A stretch of 64,000 bases of DNA from Phanerodontia chrysosporium (lineage: Eukaryota > Basidiomycota > Agaricomycetes > Polyporales > Phanerochaetaceae), in assembly GCA_001910725.1 (NCBI GenBank), contig MJGA01000004.1:1-64000 (forward strand). The letters are read 5' to 3'. The notes below the pieces were generated by a model that saw only the letters and a program-made list of their open reading frames with translations, did no database searches and was not told the origin of the DNA. Both the position numbers and the translations under genes were made by a program. Of the stretch, positions 17,573-30,408 are shown piece after piece (the stretch's first letter is position 1; each line of letters opens with the position of its first letter).

Positions 17573-20569
17573 GTAAGCAATTCAGTAGGACGAGACGACG
17601 TTGATCCGGGCGTGGGCATTCGACCTGCTTATGTGGATGTCGTCGAAAGCGAGGCAGAGTGCGAGCAGGACCTTGGGCGTGGTCCGAGTCATGGGCGGCG
17701 AGCTGGCGGCGGTATGGGCGTGGTCGAAGTCGCAGACGTTCAACAGCGCGGCGCGGAGCAACCGCGTGCGCGAAATTGGGTAGGGAATAGCCCAATATTC
17801 TTGATCTTCCCCTGGTATTGATGTCGAGCAAGCAGTGGGAAGGTTGTATGGGGCGTAGCAGCGCACGGGAGACGTGTCGCGCGAGCGGGTAGTCGAGGAC
17901 GTTGAGTACGAAAAAGCAGGGGGCTGTAGCAGCACTCACCGCAACTCAGAATGCTCAGGCGGTGCTCTGGCTCGATAGAGACGAGAGCGCCAATTTTCTA
18001 CTAGATCGCGATGCCAGCGCCGCCTCGCGAGTCGCGAGATGGAACGCCGGACGTGCTTACCGTCCTATAATTGAACGTTGTGCTCTGCATGCCCGATGCC
18101 CGCGCCCGTGACTTTTCGCGCCTGTGCTGTCATCCTGCCATTCACGCGCACACGCTTTGACACTCGCTCACCACGGGTTTACCCACGCGCGTGCCCAATG
18201 TCACGCTGTCTCAGGCAACACATCTTTGCGGCGACGAAGCCGTCACGTTGTTGTGAACAACAATAGTGTATTGTGATTGTAGGAACTCAAATGCTCACCG
18301 CGTCGAGCGAGTATCTATTGCAGTGACATGCTTCTCGTCAGCTTTCGCGCTTGTAAACAAGTAATAAACGCGTTCTGCACCGTCAGAACCCTTGCTACAG
18401 ACTCCCAGCTTCGTATTCTAACGTCTTCCCGCGCAGTGCAATATCTTGAACAACGAGGCATCTATGCAGAAACGCGATATTGCACCTTTCCTACCTTAGA
18501 GTATAGTACAGGGGAGGCTACTAGGTTTGCGTTGGAAAACGGTGAGAAGGGGCTCCCATAGTGTCTATCCATTATCTGTATGTGTCCAACCGTAATACGG
18601 CTCTGTGGCTGAGTTGGTTGAGTACTTGTAAGATTGTTCTATGTGTCGAGTTCGATTCTTGCTTGTTGTAATTTTTTCTCCTTTTTTTCACAAATTTTCA
18701 GCGCAGCTCAAAGTATGATTTGTGAAGTATGTCGCTATCAATATGTCACCGGTGGTAGGTAGACCAACATTTCTTTGACCTTATTACCAGAATGCCAACC
18801 GTTATCGCATTGTATGCTGGTCAAACTCAGCCATCGCACTCAGAATAATATACATAGCAGGGCCGGCAGTCACGGTGTCTGGAGTCCCGCATGAGTGGTT
18901 GTCACACCCAGTGACCTGCCATCACCGGCTAACCGCCTTCCGGACTGCCGTGCCGAGAATTTGAACCGACGCTAAACATCCACCATATGCGACGACCTGC
19001 GCATTCACATGTCGGGCTCGCGACGAGGCGCAAGAGGGGCACGGCGGGCCAGCGCATGTCGGGGTACAGGAGCGAGATACCGAATGATGGGACGGGAGCT
19101 GTGCAGGCTGCAAATCAGGTGAGGCGCAATACAAGGGCGTCGCGGATCAACTGACGCTTTGACACCGACTTTTCCGGGATGCAAAGCGTCGTCGACTCGC
19201 CCGTCGGCGGCGGTCGTCCCCAGGACCCTGGAGAAGAGACAGCGCAGAGAAAAAAATGGCTGTGCGTCAGCTGGAGACAAATTGCGCGCTTTGGGTGTAT
19301 TCGGACGTGGACGTGATGCAGACCTGGGAAACCTCGGGGAGCAGTTTTTCGCCCCGGCGCCTTGGGCAGGGCGCCGTGACGGTATCGCCAGGCATGGGCC
19401 GGAGTTGAGGTCAGGTGAGCATGTTCGCTTTGGAATACGGTGTCGAAGGGGCGAAGCGTCGGGGGCGACAGGGAGAAGGGGGAGATGAGATTAGGATGGA
19501 TGATGGGGGCACTGAAACAGTTTGATTAGGGAAGAGGATTCTATATGAGTGTTGTACTCTATCGAGGGCTGTGCGGTGAATTCGGAGGTGGAGGCTGCTG
19601 GATGTCTCAGAGCGGGCCTGGGCAGGGAGGGTGTCCGAGGGAGCAGGAATGATGGGTCGAGTGATGGTGTCCCTCTCGAAGTCGAGCAACATCAGAAGTG
19701 GCCAAGTCGTTATCGCACCCCTGGGCTGACGCGAGGCGGATGACGAGAGCGACGCTGGGCTGGGGGTGGTCGTCCTCGCCGTGTCCGCTGCGGAAACGAC
19801 ATGTCAAGAGATGTATATTTTCTGGCTGCACGTCGGCCCCTCTCGAGTCACCCGCGGTGGGCTGGCAGCGGCGGGCAGACGCAGCGGGCAAGAGTGACGG
19901 TGTGATCGCGTGTGACGGTTACGTGACGGGCTGAGTCCCGTTTTGGGAGGTGTTGCGGGTAGTGCCGAGGGGATATATGAGATTAGGAGTCTGGGATTGT
20001 TGGCCTCCGGAGTCGAGTCTTTCCCCCCACCCGTTCATGGTCCTGAGCCTCTGACGGAGCGTCCTTCCTGTTCCCCTCCCCTTCTTGCATTCCCTTAACC
20101 TCCACTTTGCCCTGTCGTAACAAGGATAACGCCTGGTGTATGCTCTCTCGCCTTTTCCGCGCATCTATAGCTCACCCCGACGTCGTTATGCAGATCTCGC
20201 GACCCTTGTCGACACTCACCCTTCCCGTCAAATCCCCAAGTGCAAGCAAGCTACGAAGACCTCCACCCTCTCCTCAGAGAACCTGCTACTGCCACACGCT
20301 TGAGTTTTACTCGCGATAGGCAACGCATTCCTCAGTGACCCACCGCACCGAACTTTGCCCACCCCGTCACCTCTTGCCCATACGAACTGCCAGAATCCCG
20401 CTGAACACTTCGGTGATCGCGATTCAACAGTTCTCAGAGCCCCGCACCTGTTTCTCGACTCGACCGACCGACCGGACTAAAAGCATCTCTGCTCAACCCT
20501 CGGTTCTGTACCCATCCGCATACTCAGCTATAGATCAACCGTATCTGCTCTCCGTAAACCGCTATATCC
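17573..20569. other. gene-poor stretch between element B and the bHLH gene
   Basis: No supported gene. Minus-strand frames at 17582-17939 look partly coding but carry no known motif and may belong to the gene hit by element B. A tRNA-like relic is at 18599-18671. The last 500 nt are pyrimidine-rich and probably hold the promoter and 5' UTR of the bHLH gene. Confidence 0.4.
18599..18671 (+). pseudogene. tRNA-like relic with A and B boxes and T runs
   Basis: TGGCTGAGTTGG (A box) at 18606, GAGTTCGATTC (B box) at 18648, then TTTTTT within 15 nt and TTTTTTT shortly after. The acceptor ends do not pair (GGCTCTG against GTTGTAA), so it is not a functional tRNA gene. Confidence 0.4.
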
Positions 20570-22038
20570 ATGGCCATGACGCTTCCCGCCGCTTCCCCCG
20601 CTCCTCAGTCTCCTCAGTCCTCTGACGGCTCGAACGGCCCGTCCACCCCCGTCTCTCCGTCCACCGTTCAGACGCTCGCTCTTCCCCCGCCCGTTGACGC
20701 TACTCCAAAGGTCGAATCCGACGGTGCTGCCTCCGCCCCGGCTCCTGCTCAGCCCAAGCGCAAGCCCAGCCGTCGCGCCAACACCGCCGAGCGCAGGGCT
20801 ACCCACAATGCCGTCGAGCGCGCTCGCAGGGAGACTTTGAACGGCCGGTTCTTGGTATGTCCGCGGCTTATCATTTACGCCGGTGTTGTCTAATCCCGTT
20901 CCAGGACCTCGCTGCTCTGCTCCCGAACCTCTCGCAGATTCGTCGCCCTTCAAAGTCGTCCATCGTCAACAGCTCCATCGCGCACATCCACGCCTCGCGT
21001 CGCCACCGCCTCCTCGCTGCCCGCGAGCTTCGCATGCTCAAGCTCGAGTGCGATGCTCTCCGCCGCGAGCTCAACGAGTGGCGCGACCGCTCTGGTCTTC
21101 CCCGCGTCGAGGAGCCCATCCGCGGCGAGGGCTTCCAGATGATCCTCTCTGGAGAGGTCGAGATCCTGTCTGCTGGTCCCATCGAAGAGGAGGACGGCGA
21201 TGAGTACGGTGACGACGGCTACGGCGACGACTTTGGTGCGCGCCCTTCTGGCCCCGTCCCTGTGGCTGACGACCGCCACCGCGAGGGCAACCCGTTCGCG
21301 CACAGCGCTCCTGCCCACGCGCACCCGGGCCTTCACCTCCAGACGATCCTCCCGCGCCCGGCCCACGGCGCTGCCTCCAGCCCGATGATCGTTCAGTCTC
21401 CTACCAACGTGTCTTTCGAGAACCCCGCGATGGCGAACGTCTACGACGCTCCGTACAACATGCAGCCGTTCCACATGAACGCAAACGTCCTCGGCCGTCA
21501 CCCCGAGCCTGAGGGCAAGTGGGGAATGTTCAACGGTCAGCAGTTCACGCCTCCTGCGTCGTCGCACGGTATGCAGGCGTCCTCGTACATGATGGGTCAG
21601 CACCATCATGCACATCATGTTCAGCGCCAGGCGATGTACGCCGCCAGTCAGCCCAGCGGCGGCCACATGTACGGCAGCCCGATTGACAACGACGACGCAT
21701 CCTCGGTCGGCAGCGCGGGCCAGTCGCCCGTCCCCGGGGCTGGCAGCAACGTCGCCATCGTCGCGAAGAGAGAGAGGAGCGGCAGCATGGGCAGCGTCGG
21801 CTCTGCCGGGGGCGCCAACACCTCTGGCGGCGGCTACGAGATGCCTGCGGCTGCAGGGATGTCGCGCAGGATGGGCCCTGGCGCGACGGGGTCGTGGGAC
21901 GAGGGCATGACCATGAACGGAGCGATGGGGCCGATCGGGGGCCTTGGTGTCGGCGGGATGGGCATGGGTGGCCGTGGTGCGCAGGCGGCGATGACCGTGG
22001 GTGGCGGCGGCAACGCGTTCGCGGCGATGATGCTCTGA
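20570..22038 (+). CDS. bHLH transcription factor
   Basis: Two exons, 20570-20854 and 20905-22038, with a 50-nt intron (GTATGT...TTCCAG) inside the bHLH; 472 residues. The ATG at 20570 is the first of the frame. Residues 1-60 are Ser/Pro-rich. The basic region RRATHNAVERARRE with the class-B-type H-E-R contacts is followed by helix 1 (LNGRFLDLAALLPNL), a loop, helix 2 (KSSIVNSSIAHIHASRRH) and an extended leucine-containing helix, roughly residues 75-150. An acidic stretch (EEEDGDEYGDD) follows, and the C-terminal half is rich in Gly, Met, His and Ser and is probably disordered. Such factors bind CANNTG sites as dimers in the nucleus. The target genes are unknown; the helix 1 to helix 2 match to fungal Myc/Max-like proteins is by recognition only. 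Confidence 0.85.
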
Positions 22039-25000
22039 AGATCTGTCGCCCGCAGACGACTTCGGCGCGCGCTGGTGTCCAGCGCGTTTGTCTCCCTCCG
22101 CCTTCGACTCGCTTCCTATCTATTGTTCATCGTGCGCGCGCTATTTGGACCTCGCCCTGTTCTTGAGCCCTCATCCTGTCTGTTCTTCTGCCTCCCCCCC
22201 TCGGTCTCGTTCTGGATTTCTCTGTTGGTTCGTGTCTGCCCTATCTATCCTACGTTACAGCGCCCTATCGTGTACTACCTCCTGCCCGTCACCGCCAATG
22301 ACATTCGTTGGCCCCCTGCACTCCTTCGGCGTTTGCACGTAGCATCCGTTTTCTTGTTCTCTTCTTCTTCACCGATGCTTTTTCCATCCCACAGGCCGTC
22401 CCTGTCCGCCTTCGTCTGTACTGGTACCGATGACCCTATACCTTGTTCTCCACCCTCGTTACCGACCCCACTCGCACCACCATCACCGCCGCCGTCCTCT
22501 TCGCCACCACGTCTTTTACGCTGCTCGCCCGCCGAGCAGGCTGTTGTACTAATCGCCGCTGGCTGTCACTCGTTTGGCTCGGTCCACTGTACTGCTTACA
22601 CCTAAAATTATTATCTCCTCTATAGCGCTATATACGATCGATGATTCACGGCCCTCTCAATCGCTCTGCTGCGTGCGTGCGTCTCCATGTCAACAAAGCG
22701 TGCTCGTCGACGAACGGCGACGACGAACGTGAGCTAATGGTGCGCTGCGGACTCGGCTCGAGGTCCGAAGTCACATGAATCGTTGGTCACCGGGAGCCCC
22801 TATGTTTTGTCAGAAGCCGACACGGGGGCGCCGCCACGTCTTGGCTGCGACAGCAAAACATGGCCCGCGTCCAGGGCATTTTTTTCCAAGGCACACACAG
22901 CTTGCACCGTCTGCCGTCTCATCTCCCTTTTCGATCTGCGCTTCGACGGAGATTGGGCATTCGTCTGCAGGGCGCAGACGGCGGCGTGAGGAAGCGGTCG
23001 GTCCCCCCCCCCCTTTCCTGTCTTGCGGGCGGATGCGCCGCCGCCGCCGCTCACGAGACATTTCGAAATACAGGTGGGCCCTTTGCTTTAATATCGCGTC
23101 CCTGGATGACGTGCATGTGTCAGGTACAAACACGCCAGGCCTGTTCGCGCTGGCGGGGGCGGTTTGGGCGCAGTTCGCAGAGGTTCGCAGGGGATCGATC
23201 CACCGCTGGGTCCGCAACGGGCGAGGGCTCCGCGGGCGAAACCGGTGGCGCGGCCCCGCGCCCTTGGGAGTGCGGGCTGGCGAGGGACTCGGATGGCCCT
23301 GTAGTGGCATGCAAGTCGTGGGGGCTCGGTGTGCGAGCATCGCCAGAACGCGCGCTGCCACGCATTCGTCTCCATGTCCGTGAGTGTGTCGCGGGTGCTG
23401 CGCCACAGATCTCTCTCGCAGACATGCGGGCTGGCGTCTGGGCGGGAGAGGGCGGTTCCATGTCCGGGACGTCGATGGTGATCTGCACCGTCCGTCGCGC
23501 TGCTACGCTGATGGGAGAGCGTGCAGCGCGGTGGATGCATGGCAAGAAGCGTCGGCCGTACGGTAGCGCACTGCCGTGGGGTTCCAGTGGCGCACACGAG
23601 CGTGTGCAGCGGCCCCCGTCTGCATTGCCTGCCTGCCTGGGCTAGCTCGCTGCGGCCATGAGCAACGCTGCCACCTCCTGGCGACCGCCATGCGTCGCTG
23701 CTACGAACAGAGTTCGCGAAGGACGTCCCCGCTCTCACCGCGCCCTCTCCAAATAGCCTAGCTCACCTGAGGCCCGCGAGATCTTCACAAGGGCACGGTG
23801 CGCATGTCGAGATGTCGCGCTCGGGTGTAGCCTGACCGCCAGGTTATCACATGCCAGCTCCGGCGTCCGTCGTCTTCGAGGCCTCGTTTTGGTTTCATTA
23901 TGCGCGCCGACTTATCGCGCGCACACCTTCGACGGTGCTCTTTGGGGTTCTCGAGACCTGGCGCGGCATGCTGCTCCTCGCGATAAGCCGGTGAGAAGGA
24001 CCAGTGGTTGTCACCCGTCGCTGCCTTCCACAGGCACTGCGCGGCCGCCGTCGCGGGCAAGCTCGTGGAGTCCATGGCTGCGCCTCATGGTCTCTATCGG
24101 ATGACCCAAGCGAGGGGTGCAGGGTGCCCAGAACTATGCTAGCGGTCAGTCGCCCGCTAGACTCGACTGTGAATACGAGCTGACGGACTGTCCGGTTCCC
24201 AGCGTCGTCCATTCTGTTGTCGTGGAGGATTTGTCTCCGGGTCGTCTCTCGCGGCTTGCACGCTCTGCAATAACGTCAGCCAGGCTGCGCTGACCAGCAC
24301 TTTTCGAGCTCCTGCGTCCCTGCGCATTGGCTTACCGCTGCTACCGGCAGGAAATTCTCTGGATTTTGACGATCGGGCGGGGGATGCTGGTACACACTCG
24401 ATTTGTCCATTGGCGTGCCGTCCACTTCAACCGCTTGACTACGCTCCCGCCATGTCACTCGTCAGCTGTTCCGACGGGCACGTGTGTCTATGGGCGGATT
24501 CTACCTGTGGACGGTATCTGCCGCGTAGCGACCCGCGTCCGTGCCCTTTGCCTGGTGATGGTGCAGCAAAAAAAAATCTGACACCGCTCCTTCCTGGCCG
24601 TTGCTGCGCGCGAACGTGCGTCACCGCTGGTGGACAGCGGAGGCGCTGTATGCCGACGCGGCGGGAGGCCTGCGCGGGCACAGCGCTGCACCGCTCTTCC
24701 GCTCCCCGACATGTATTATCCTCACGCCATGCTCGTCGCTGCGTCACTGAAAGTCCTACCATTCCTTTATCGCTATCGCCAAGCCGCTGCGTACGGCTAT
24801 GCAGTCTCGCTGTGGCTCGAGTCTGCAATCGGTCCTGCCGCCCAACAATGCCTGCCGTCGACCGTGTGGAATAATTCTATAACTTTCTACAGTTGGGCGC
24901 GCCTCCCAGTACTTCAGCAGCTGCTTAATGACTCTTCTGTAGTGGAGTTTGCTGCGGGACATGGCCTCGAAAATGCCTACGCTCCCCGACACCGGATTGA

Positions 25001-27274
25001 TGCATTGCGCACAACATGTCAGTTATCAAAGCTCTGTCCGTTGATCTCTCACTGAAGCTTGAGGTAGGTATTCCGCCGTCCTATCCACATGGCAGCACGT
25101 CAAACCGTATTCACACTGCACACATGGCCGGTTCAGACGAAAGACACCTCTCGGACCCTACAAACACATGCCGGAGCACCTGAGTTAGCCCGCTCCCGCA
25201 TCATAGGTCGCGAGTCTCGCGTTACCCGCGCTCGCGCTCTGGAAGGACGGTAAACAACCCGGCTATGATTCTCGAACTTCACGAGGTGCCCCGCTGTCAG
25301 AAGGCAAGAGTCTGCGGCATCTAGTGCAATCATCTCGACCCTGAGCACGCGGTGCACCAGGCGCGGGGCGTTCAGGTAGGTCAGGCCTACTCCTGCGATT
25401 CTATCTTGCTGAACTCTGTTGCTCCAGAACCTCTCTGCTACCGCGTGCCCAGACATCATCGTGACTTTGCCGACGCTTCGCGAGCCTACGGCAGGCGAAA
25501 CTGCCAGACAGGACGCATCATCGTGACGCTCCCGCCTGTATTTATTCCACCGCTACCGAGGCGATATTACCAATCACGCGGTCGGTGCACACGCGCCGCT
25601 CCTCGTCGGCCATGTGCATACCAAGAGTGAGCAGCCACCTGGGTTTGGTCAATTTCACTGTGCTCGTCATCTGTGCGCACCCGACGGTGGATACGCCATG
25701 AGGTGCGAATAGCTGACAAAATTGAACAGTTTCTGCGACCTGACAGGAACAATCTACCCTGCCAGACTCTATGCCTAGATATCCGACGTATGCGATACTG
25801 CGTATGGCTAAATTTACGGCGAGCGAATCACACGGTCGATTCTCATGCTAACCCTGAAATCGTTCGTCCAGGTAAATACGAAGCAACCAACAGTACGTCC
25901 GCGAACGCTTTCATTGTAATCTGGCGAATCATCTCGTACGCCCTCAGATCCTCCGAGATACTCCGCAGATTACGGCTCCAGGCCTCTCGACTTCTGGTCG
26001 ATGCTGGCACCCGGGTTCCCCTCCCAACCTACACACCCCTCGGAAGCTCTCTCACCGCCACGGTGGCTCCGCCACCCCTGGCTTCGCGCAGATTGCCTGC
26101 ACTGCCCCGGCTCGGGCACATGTGTCGGGCGGTTCTCCCGTTGGCGCGTGGGTGGGTAGGGCTTCGGGGCTTCTTTCAGCTCCCGATTTCCCACATAGGT
26201 CAACATGGACCTCCACCTGCGGTCTCAGAAGGCGGCACCGCACGCACACTGGCGGGCTTCGCTGTCCTCCGTCGCCAGGAATCTCAGCGTTGCGCAAGTT
26301 ACGCCGAGCTGTGCGGTGGGTTCTCCTGGAGGCGCAAGAAACGTTCGTCGAGCCTGTTGTACCACACTGCGACGGTTCCAACTCCACGGCGGGTCATGCG
26401 GGCATTGTGGCAGCGTAGAAGACGCACGTTCTTTGTCTAACGCCGCCTTCGTGGCGGCAGGGTCACCAGTCCATATCGTCGAAGCAGGCGCTCTCCTGAA
26501 TGTCGTGTATTTTCGCAGTACTCGCCAAGATGTTATTACTTTGACGGTCTGACTGATCGCCTTAGTCATTAACGACTGTGGCTGAGCTTAGGAAGACAGA
26601 TTACTAGGCGAATGGTGCACAGCGAGCCAGAACGCTCATCGCCATCATACTGAGTGTCGGAAGCCTTGATAGTATGCTCCTAAATCTTATCGTAGTCAAC
26701 TTGAATGCCGAGCACACTGAATCGCAGCCCAGACTGCGTCGTATATGTCCAGACGCACCCTGGACCTCCGGCACGAGTGTGCGCGGTGGCATCTGCGCAC
26801 ACACTCGGGGCCGCTACGCTCACAGGCAGATCCCTCAACCTGCGTCAGGGGATAGAGGCACCGTGATCTCGGGGCCTAAAGAATAATGAAACGGCGACTA
26901 AACCGTGCCCGCGCAGTAGATGGACATCTCACTGCGCAGGTCAGAGTTGTTGCTGAGCGTGCTCGACCTGACTGCGGCCGGCGAGTACTTGCTTCAGTGA
27001 CCCCCTGCGTCATACTGGGCTCATAGTACGTTCTCTTGAGTACATCTCCATCGTTAGTTGTCGAGCAGAAAAGCTGAACAGCAGATAACGTCGAGGAAGG
27101 GCAATCAAGCCTGTCATGTGCACCTGTAAGGCACGACAATGTCTATTCCATGAGTATAGATTCTAAAGACTAATAGGTGAAAGCACAATACAAATGACAG
27201 CAGTTCAAATCATAACAACGCGACCTTATCTAGGAATGGAATCAACAAGAAAGCGGAGCCTCATCTGAAATAGC
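22039..27274. other. 3' UTR of the bHLH gene, then a gene-free stretch
   Basis: The first 600 nt are pyrimidine-rich and fit a 3' UTR. From 22.6 to 27.3 kb all open frames overlap others on both strands and show no motif. A C11 run is at 23003-23013. I see no transposon ends, tRNA or conserved exon. Confidence 0.4.
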
Positions 27275-27484
27275 TCAGCAGACCCTCACGTCGGTTTCGA
27301 CGGCGAGGGCAACACGTCTCTTGTCCGTCGATGCAAAACCAGACGGACGGACATCTGTATCTTCCTTGTCCGTGATTTCGTCATCTTCGCTGTGGCTATA
27401 CAGCTCGTCTTCTTCGTTGCTGTATTCGACGTCTTCCTCGTCTTCTGATTCCTCTTCGTCCTCGCCATCCGCAAGCTGTGACAA
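27275..27484 (-). CDS. possible acidic C-terminal exon
   Basis: A minus-strand frame with a dense Glu/Asp run (EDEEESEDEEDVE) downstream of the MYND gene and on the same strand. It could be a last exon of that gene, but I found no convincing splice pair and the MYND frame has its own stop at 27615. Kept as a weak candidate. Confidence 0.25.
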   Translation of the reverse strand: MSQLADGEDEEESEDEEDVEYSNEEDELYSHSEDDEITDKEDTDVRPSGFASTDKRRVALAVETDVRVC

Positions 27485-27614
27485 GTGGCAACCTTGGAGG
27501 GCGGAGGCGTGAAGACAGGGAAATCCGGAGGTGCTGGGCTCTCGCCGCGGCGCCAGGCAGGTGTCGGTGGACTAGCCGGCCTATCCTGTGCAAGAGCTAG
27601 CGACGGACGAGCTG

Positions 27615-28378
27615 TCAGCGGACAATACAGTCGCAGATCATACAGCACGCACCGCTCATCATGTCGCTGAACTGCCAGACCAGGTTGCTCATTGGGCCCA
27701 TGACCTCAAGCTCCTCCACCTCGCGCAGCCGGCCTTGCTTAAGGAAAGGGCAGATGCCCTTGTGCCTCATGATCCAATCGTGACGCTGGCACTGTCTGGT
27801 GGTCAGGATGCTGGTTGTCATCTGAACCATAGGAACGCACGTACCAAAGGAGAACAGTACCATCGCGTCTTGCAGCTTCCGCAGCGCTTGAAGCACGGCT
27901 CGCCGACGCGCTCGAACTTGCCGCAGAATGTGCAGCCTTGCACAATGTCAACCGTGTCGAGGAGTATCTCGATCTCGGGAACGTCTTTTGAGAACATGCG
28001 GCCCGTCGGTTTCACGACGGCGCGCATGGGGGCGTCAAGAACCGTAGCCGCGCCCTGTGGCGGGACACGCGCCTGGAGGAGGCCACTGAGGAGGGAAAAG
28101 CCGTCGGTGTCGCGGAGCGCAATGCGCGCATTGCCGCTGGGCGACGGCTCCGGGAAGGGGTCGCTCGGCCACAGGATGTTGATGGGCGCGTAGATGCGCC
28201 TGGTGTTCTGCGCATAGACGAGGAACCACATCGGGCCCTTCGCGCCGAGGATGAGCTCGTCCTTGCACTCATGGTCTGGGCCGAGCGTGAAGCTCATGGC
28301 GCGACAGACCGTCGGTGGCGACGGCGACGACGGGGCCGAGGTCGACGGTGAGGTGGCGGTGGACGAAGGGGCGACCAT
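27615..28378 (-). CDS. MYND-type zinc-finger protein
   Basis: Start ATG at 28378; exons 28378-27845 and 27791-27615 with a 53-nt intron (GTACGT...GACAG) inside the finger; 236 residues. The N-terminus is Ser/Thr/Pro-rich. Residues 30-140 have no known motif (FLVYAQN, INILWPSDPF). The C-terminal finger reads CTFCGK, CGSCKTRWYCS, then across the splice PLCQRHDWIMRHKGIC, which gives the C-x2-C...C-x2-C...YC...C...H-x3-C MYND ligand set. MYND fingers bind proline-rich partners and occur in many basidiomycete proteins of unknown role. A final acidic exon further left is possible. Confidence 0.75.
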
Positions 28379-30272
28379 GGCGAGCTTAGTTGGCAGACGA
28401 GAGGTTGGGTGATGGTTGAAGGCAAAGGCAAGCTCGAAAAAGTGTAGGTTAAAGGCCCGGTATTTATGTTGGTTGGGCCGTTGAGTTGCCTTTGTTGTCA
28501 AGAATTGGTGGCGGTCAATGCACGATCGGGGTGGCTAACGTGACATTACGCATATGGTCACGCCGATCGTGGGGTGTGTGGCGCAGGGGCTCTGAAGTGA
28601 GTGGCATTGCAGTTCATCGACTGCGGTGTGTGTATAGTGTCATAGTTGTACGTGGAATCAGTTCAGGGTGAATACCGAACCGTCCTACGTGTATCGCGAC
28701 ACCAAAAGACAAGCTGTGTGCCCGACAGCCATGGGTCAGACGGAAAGCCTCAGGCTAGAATAGTCAAAAGTTGGATATGCCAACGTTGAGCTCCAGGAGA
28801 TGGCTCACACATCAAGGAGTTTATTTTCGTCATCTAGGGAGACAGCATAAGTGTTTTCGGATCTCAGCATTGAATTCCAGACATACCTGGTGGCGACACA
28901 TGCAGGAGCTGCGGGCCTGCGTGCCAATCGCCCGGATGCCCAATGTGCCTTGTCGTCGTTGTATCAGGCACTTGACTGGCTGTGTTTGTTCTTTGCGAGA
29001 TCGTCGTGATTCGACACCATCGGCGCAGCACGGCGAGAAGGCCGTCACCTCACATGTCTGCAACATGATCATGGATGCGTTCAACCTGAAGCCCTATAAT
29101 ACCAGAGAGCATGCAGCCTTGGTGGGCAGCGAGCAGAAAACCTTGATGTATGCGCCTACATTGGTCGATATATGACGGGCAGTATATGGGAATCCAGATC
29201 TTCACGGGCACCATCAGGATCAGACAGACTTCATTGAGGATAGCAGGTTGTAGATTGGGCGCACCAAGAAACCTTGCCCTGATAGCTCATCCTGTCGCTG
29301 CCGCCAGACTACGGCCTGCCAAACATAGGCATTGCAGAGTTTCGCACACTGTCCATGGTTTGAGAGCTTCCTCGAGCCTGCGCCAGCAGCATGGATGCAA
29401 AGGTGGGGAGTAAAGGACATCTCAGGCTCAGTGTAAGACGTTCGAAGAGACGAGACGAGAGCGCGACAGCAGCCGCGGCTTAGGAGATGGAGGCACAGAC
29501 ACGTCACGATTTCTATAGCGCCCACTGCGAACAGACTTGCGGCTGCTCGTCTATATACGTCTCGATAGCTGCACATCTCCAAACACTTCTGCTCTTCTCT
29601 CTGTACAGTGATTCTTTCCGGCCAGAGCTCTTGAAACTCGCCAGACGATGAAGACAGGCGTATACGACCTCCTGGGTGTCGCCGCCCCCTTCAACCCTTC
29701 TTTCAGCCTCGTCTCCTTCCAGCTCCTCCCGCCGCTTGCCCTCGCGCTTCTACACCTCATCCTTGCGTGATACGACACCTTCTTTGCCATCTTTGTCTTG
29801 TATAGGAGGGTATCAGAGAGCATTCGGACGCCTCGTGAGTGTCCGCAACCTGAACGCAATACCGCTGACCATCGTATTTCATGGACGTTTCCTACATTGG
29901 CCAGCTCGCTTACAACTGGACTGCCGGTATGCAAACCCCTGCCTTTGCACCAGCGATGCGCTTCCCATTGTGTGCACGCGTTATTCACTCCAGCCGTGGC
30001 TGCGTCCACTTCAGTTCGTGCACTTGCTCCAGAAAAGCGCACTCATGACCTTCCCCGTCCTCGTCACAGCCGTCTCTTCTAGAGTCTGCTCAGTAGCCCA
30101 GCACCCTCGCCATGCGCTACAGCACCTGAGTCAACATCTCCAAACACGCTCTTAACACCTTGTTTTGCCGCGGCTCAAGGTTATCCTCACGCACGCCTTG
30201 CATGCGCTGCCCGGCTTTGGGTGTCTCTCTTCCGTGGATTTACCTTGCGTCTTCATAACGATAGTGAAAGTC
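28379..30272. other. intergenic stretch with one short hydrophobic ORF
   Basis: No supported gene apart from the candidate at 29648-29770. Around 29.88 kb a short frame reads like a membrane-protein exon (MDVSYIGQLAYNWT) before a GTATGC donor; with the 29648 ORF it may be the remains of a small membrane-protein gene. Confidence 0.35.
29648..29770 (+). CDS. short hydrophobic ORF, possible first exon of a membrane protein
   Basis: 40 residues from a good ATG. The last 20 residues form one hydrophobic helix (LLPPLALALLHLILA). The frame could instead leave through a GTGATA donor at 29767. No family recognised. Confidence 0.3.
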   Translation: MKTGVYDLLGVAAPFNPSFSLVSFQLLPPLALALLHLILA

Positions 30273-30279
30273 AAAAAAA
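30273..30279 (-). terminator. Pol III T-run terminator of tRNA-Met
   Basis: Seven T on the minus strand, 28 nt beyond the tRNA end. The intervening 25 nt form the perfect hairpin at 30283-30307. Confidence 0.75.
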
Positions 30280-30282
30280 TCT

Positions 30283-30307
30283 TAAGTGGTAATTATTTTA
30301 CCACTTA
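30283..30307 (-). repeat. hairpin in the 3' trailer of tRNA-Met
   Basis: TAAGTGGTAA, 5-nt loop, TTACCACTTA: a perfect 10-bp stem that abuts the tRNA and precedes the terminator. Confidence 0.8.
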
Positions 30308-30408
30308 TGCTCCCTGTGAGGATCGAACTCACGACCTTAGGATTACCCACTCGCAAGTGGTCATACCTTAGTATGAGACCTACGCTCTACCGACTGAGCC
30401 AAGGAAGC
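30308..30408 (-). tRNA. tRNA-Met (CAT), intron-containing
   Basis: The acceptor pairs GCTTCCT with AGGGAGC. The D arm contains GGCTCAGTCGGTAGAGC, the T arm GTTCGATCC. The anticodon CAT is at 30375-30373. About 28 nt of intron follow the anticodon loop. It is an elongator type, since it lacks initiator features in the acceptor. A second copy with the same mature sequence but a different intron is at 48720-48823. Confidence 0.9.

Noticed and set aside
22990..23020. C11 homopolymer as a regulatory element
   Set aside because: There is no context to support a role, and it may be a sequencing-sensitive run.
22700..26450. Long overlapping open frames on both strands
   Set aside because: They are typical of GC-rich DNA: several phases are open together, with no motifs, no splice pattern and no codon bias on one strand.
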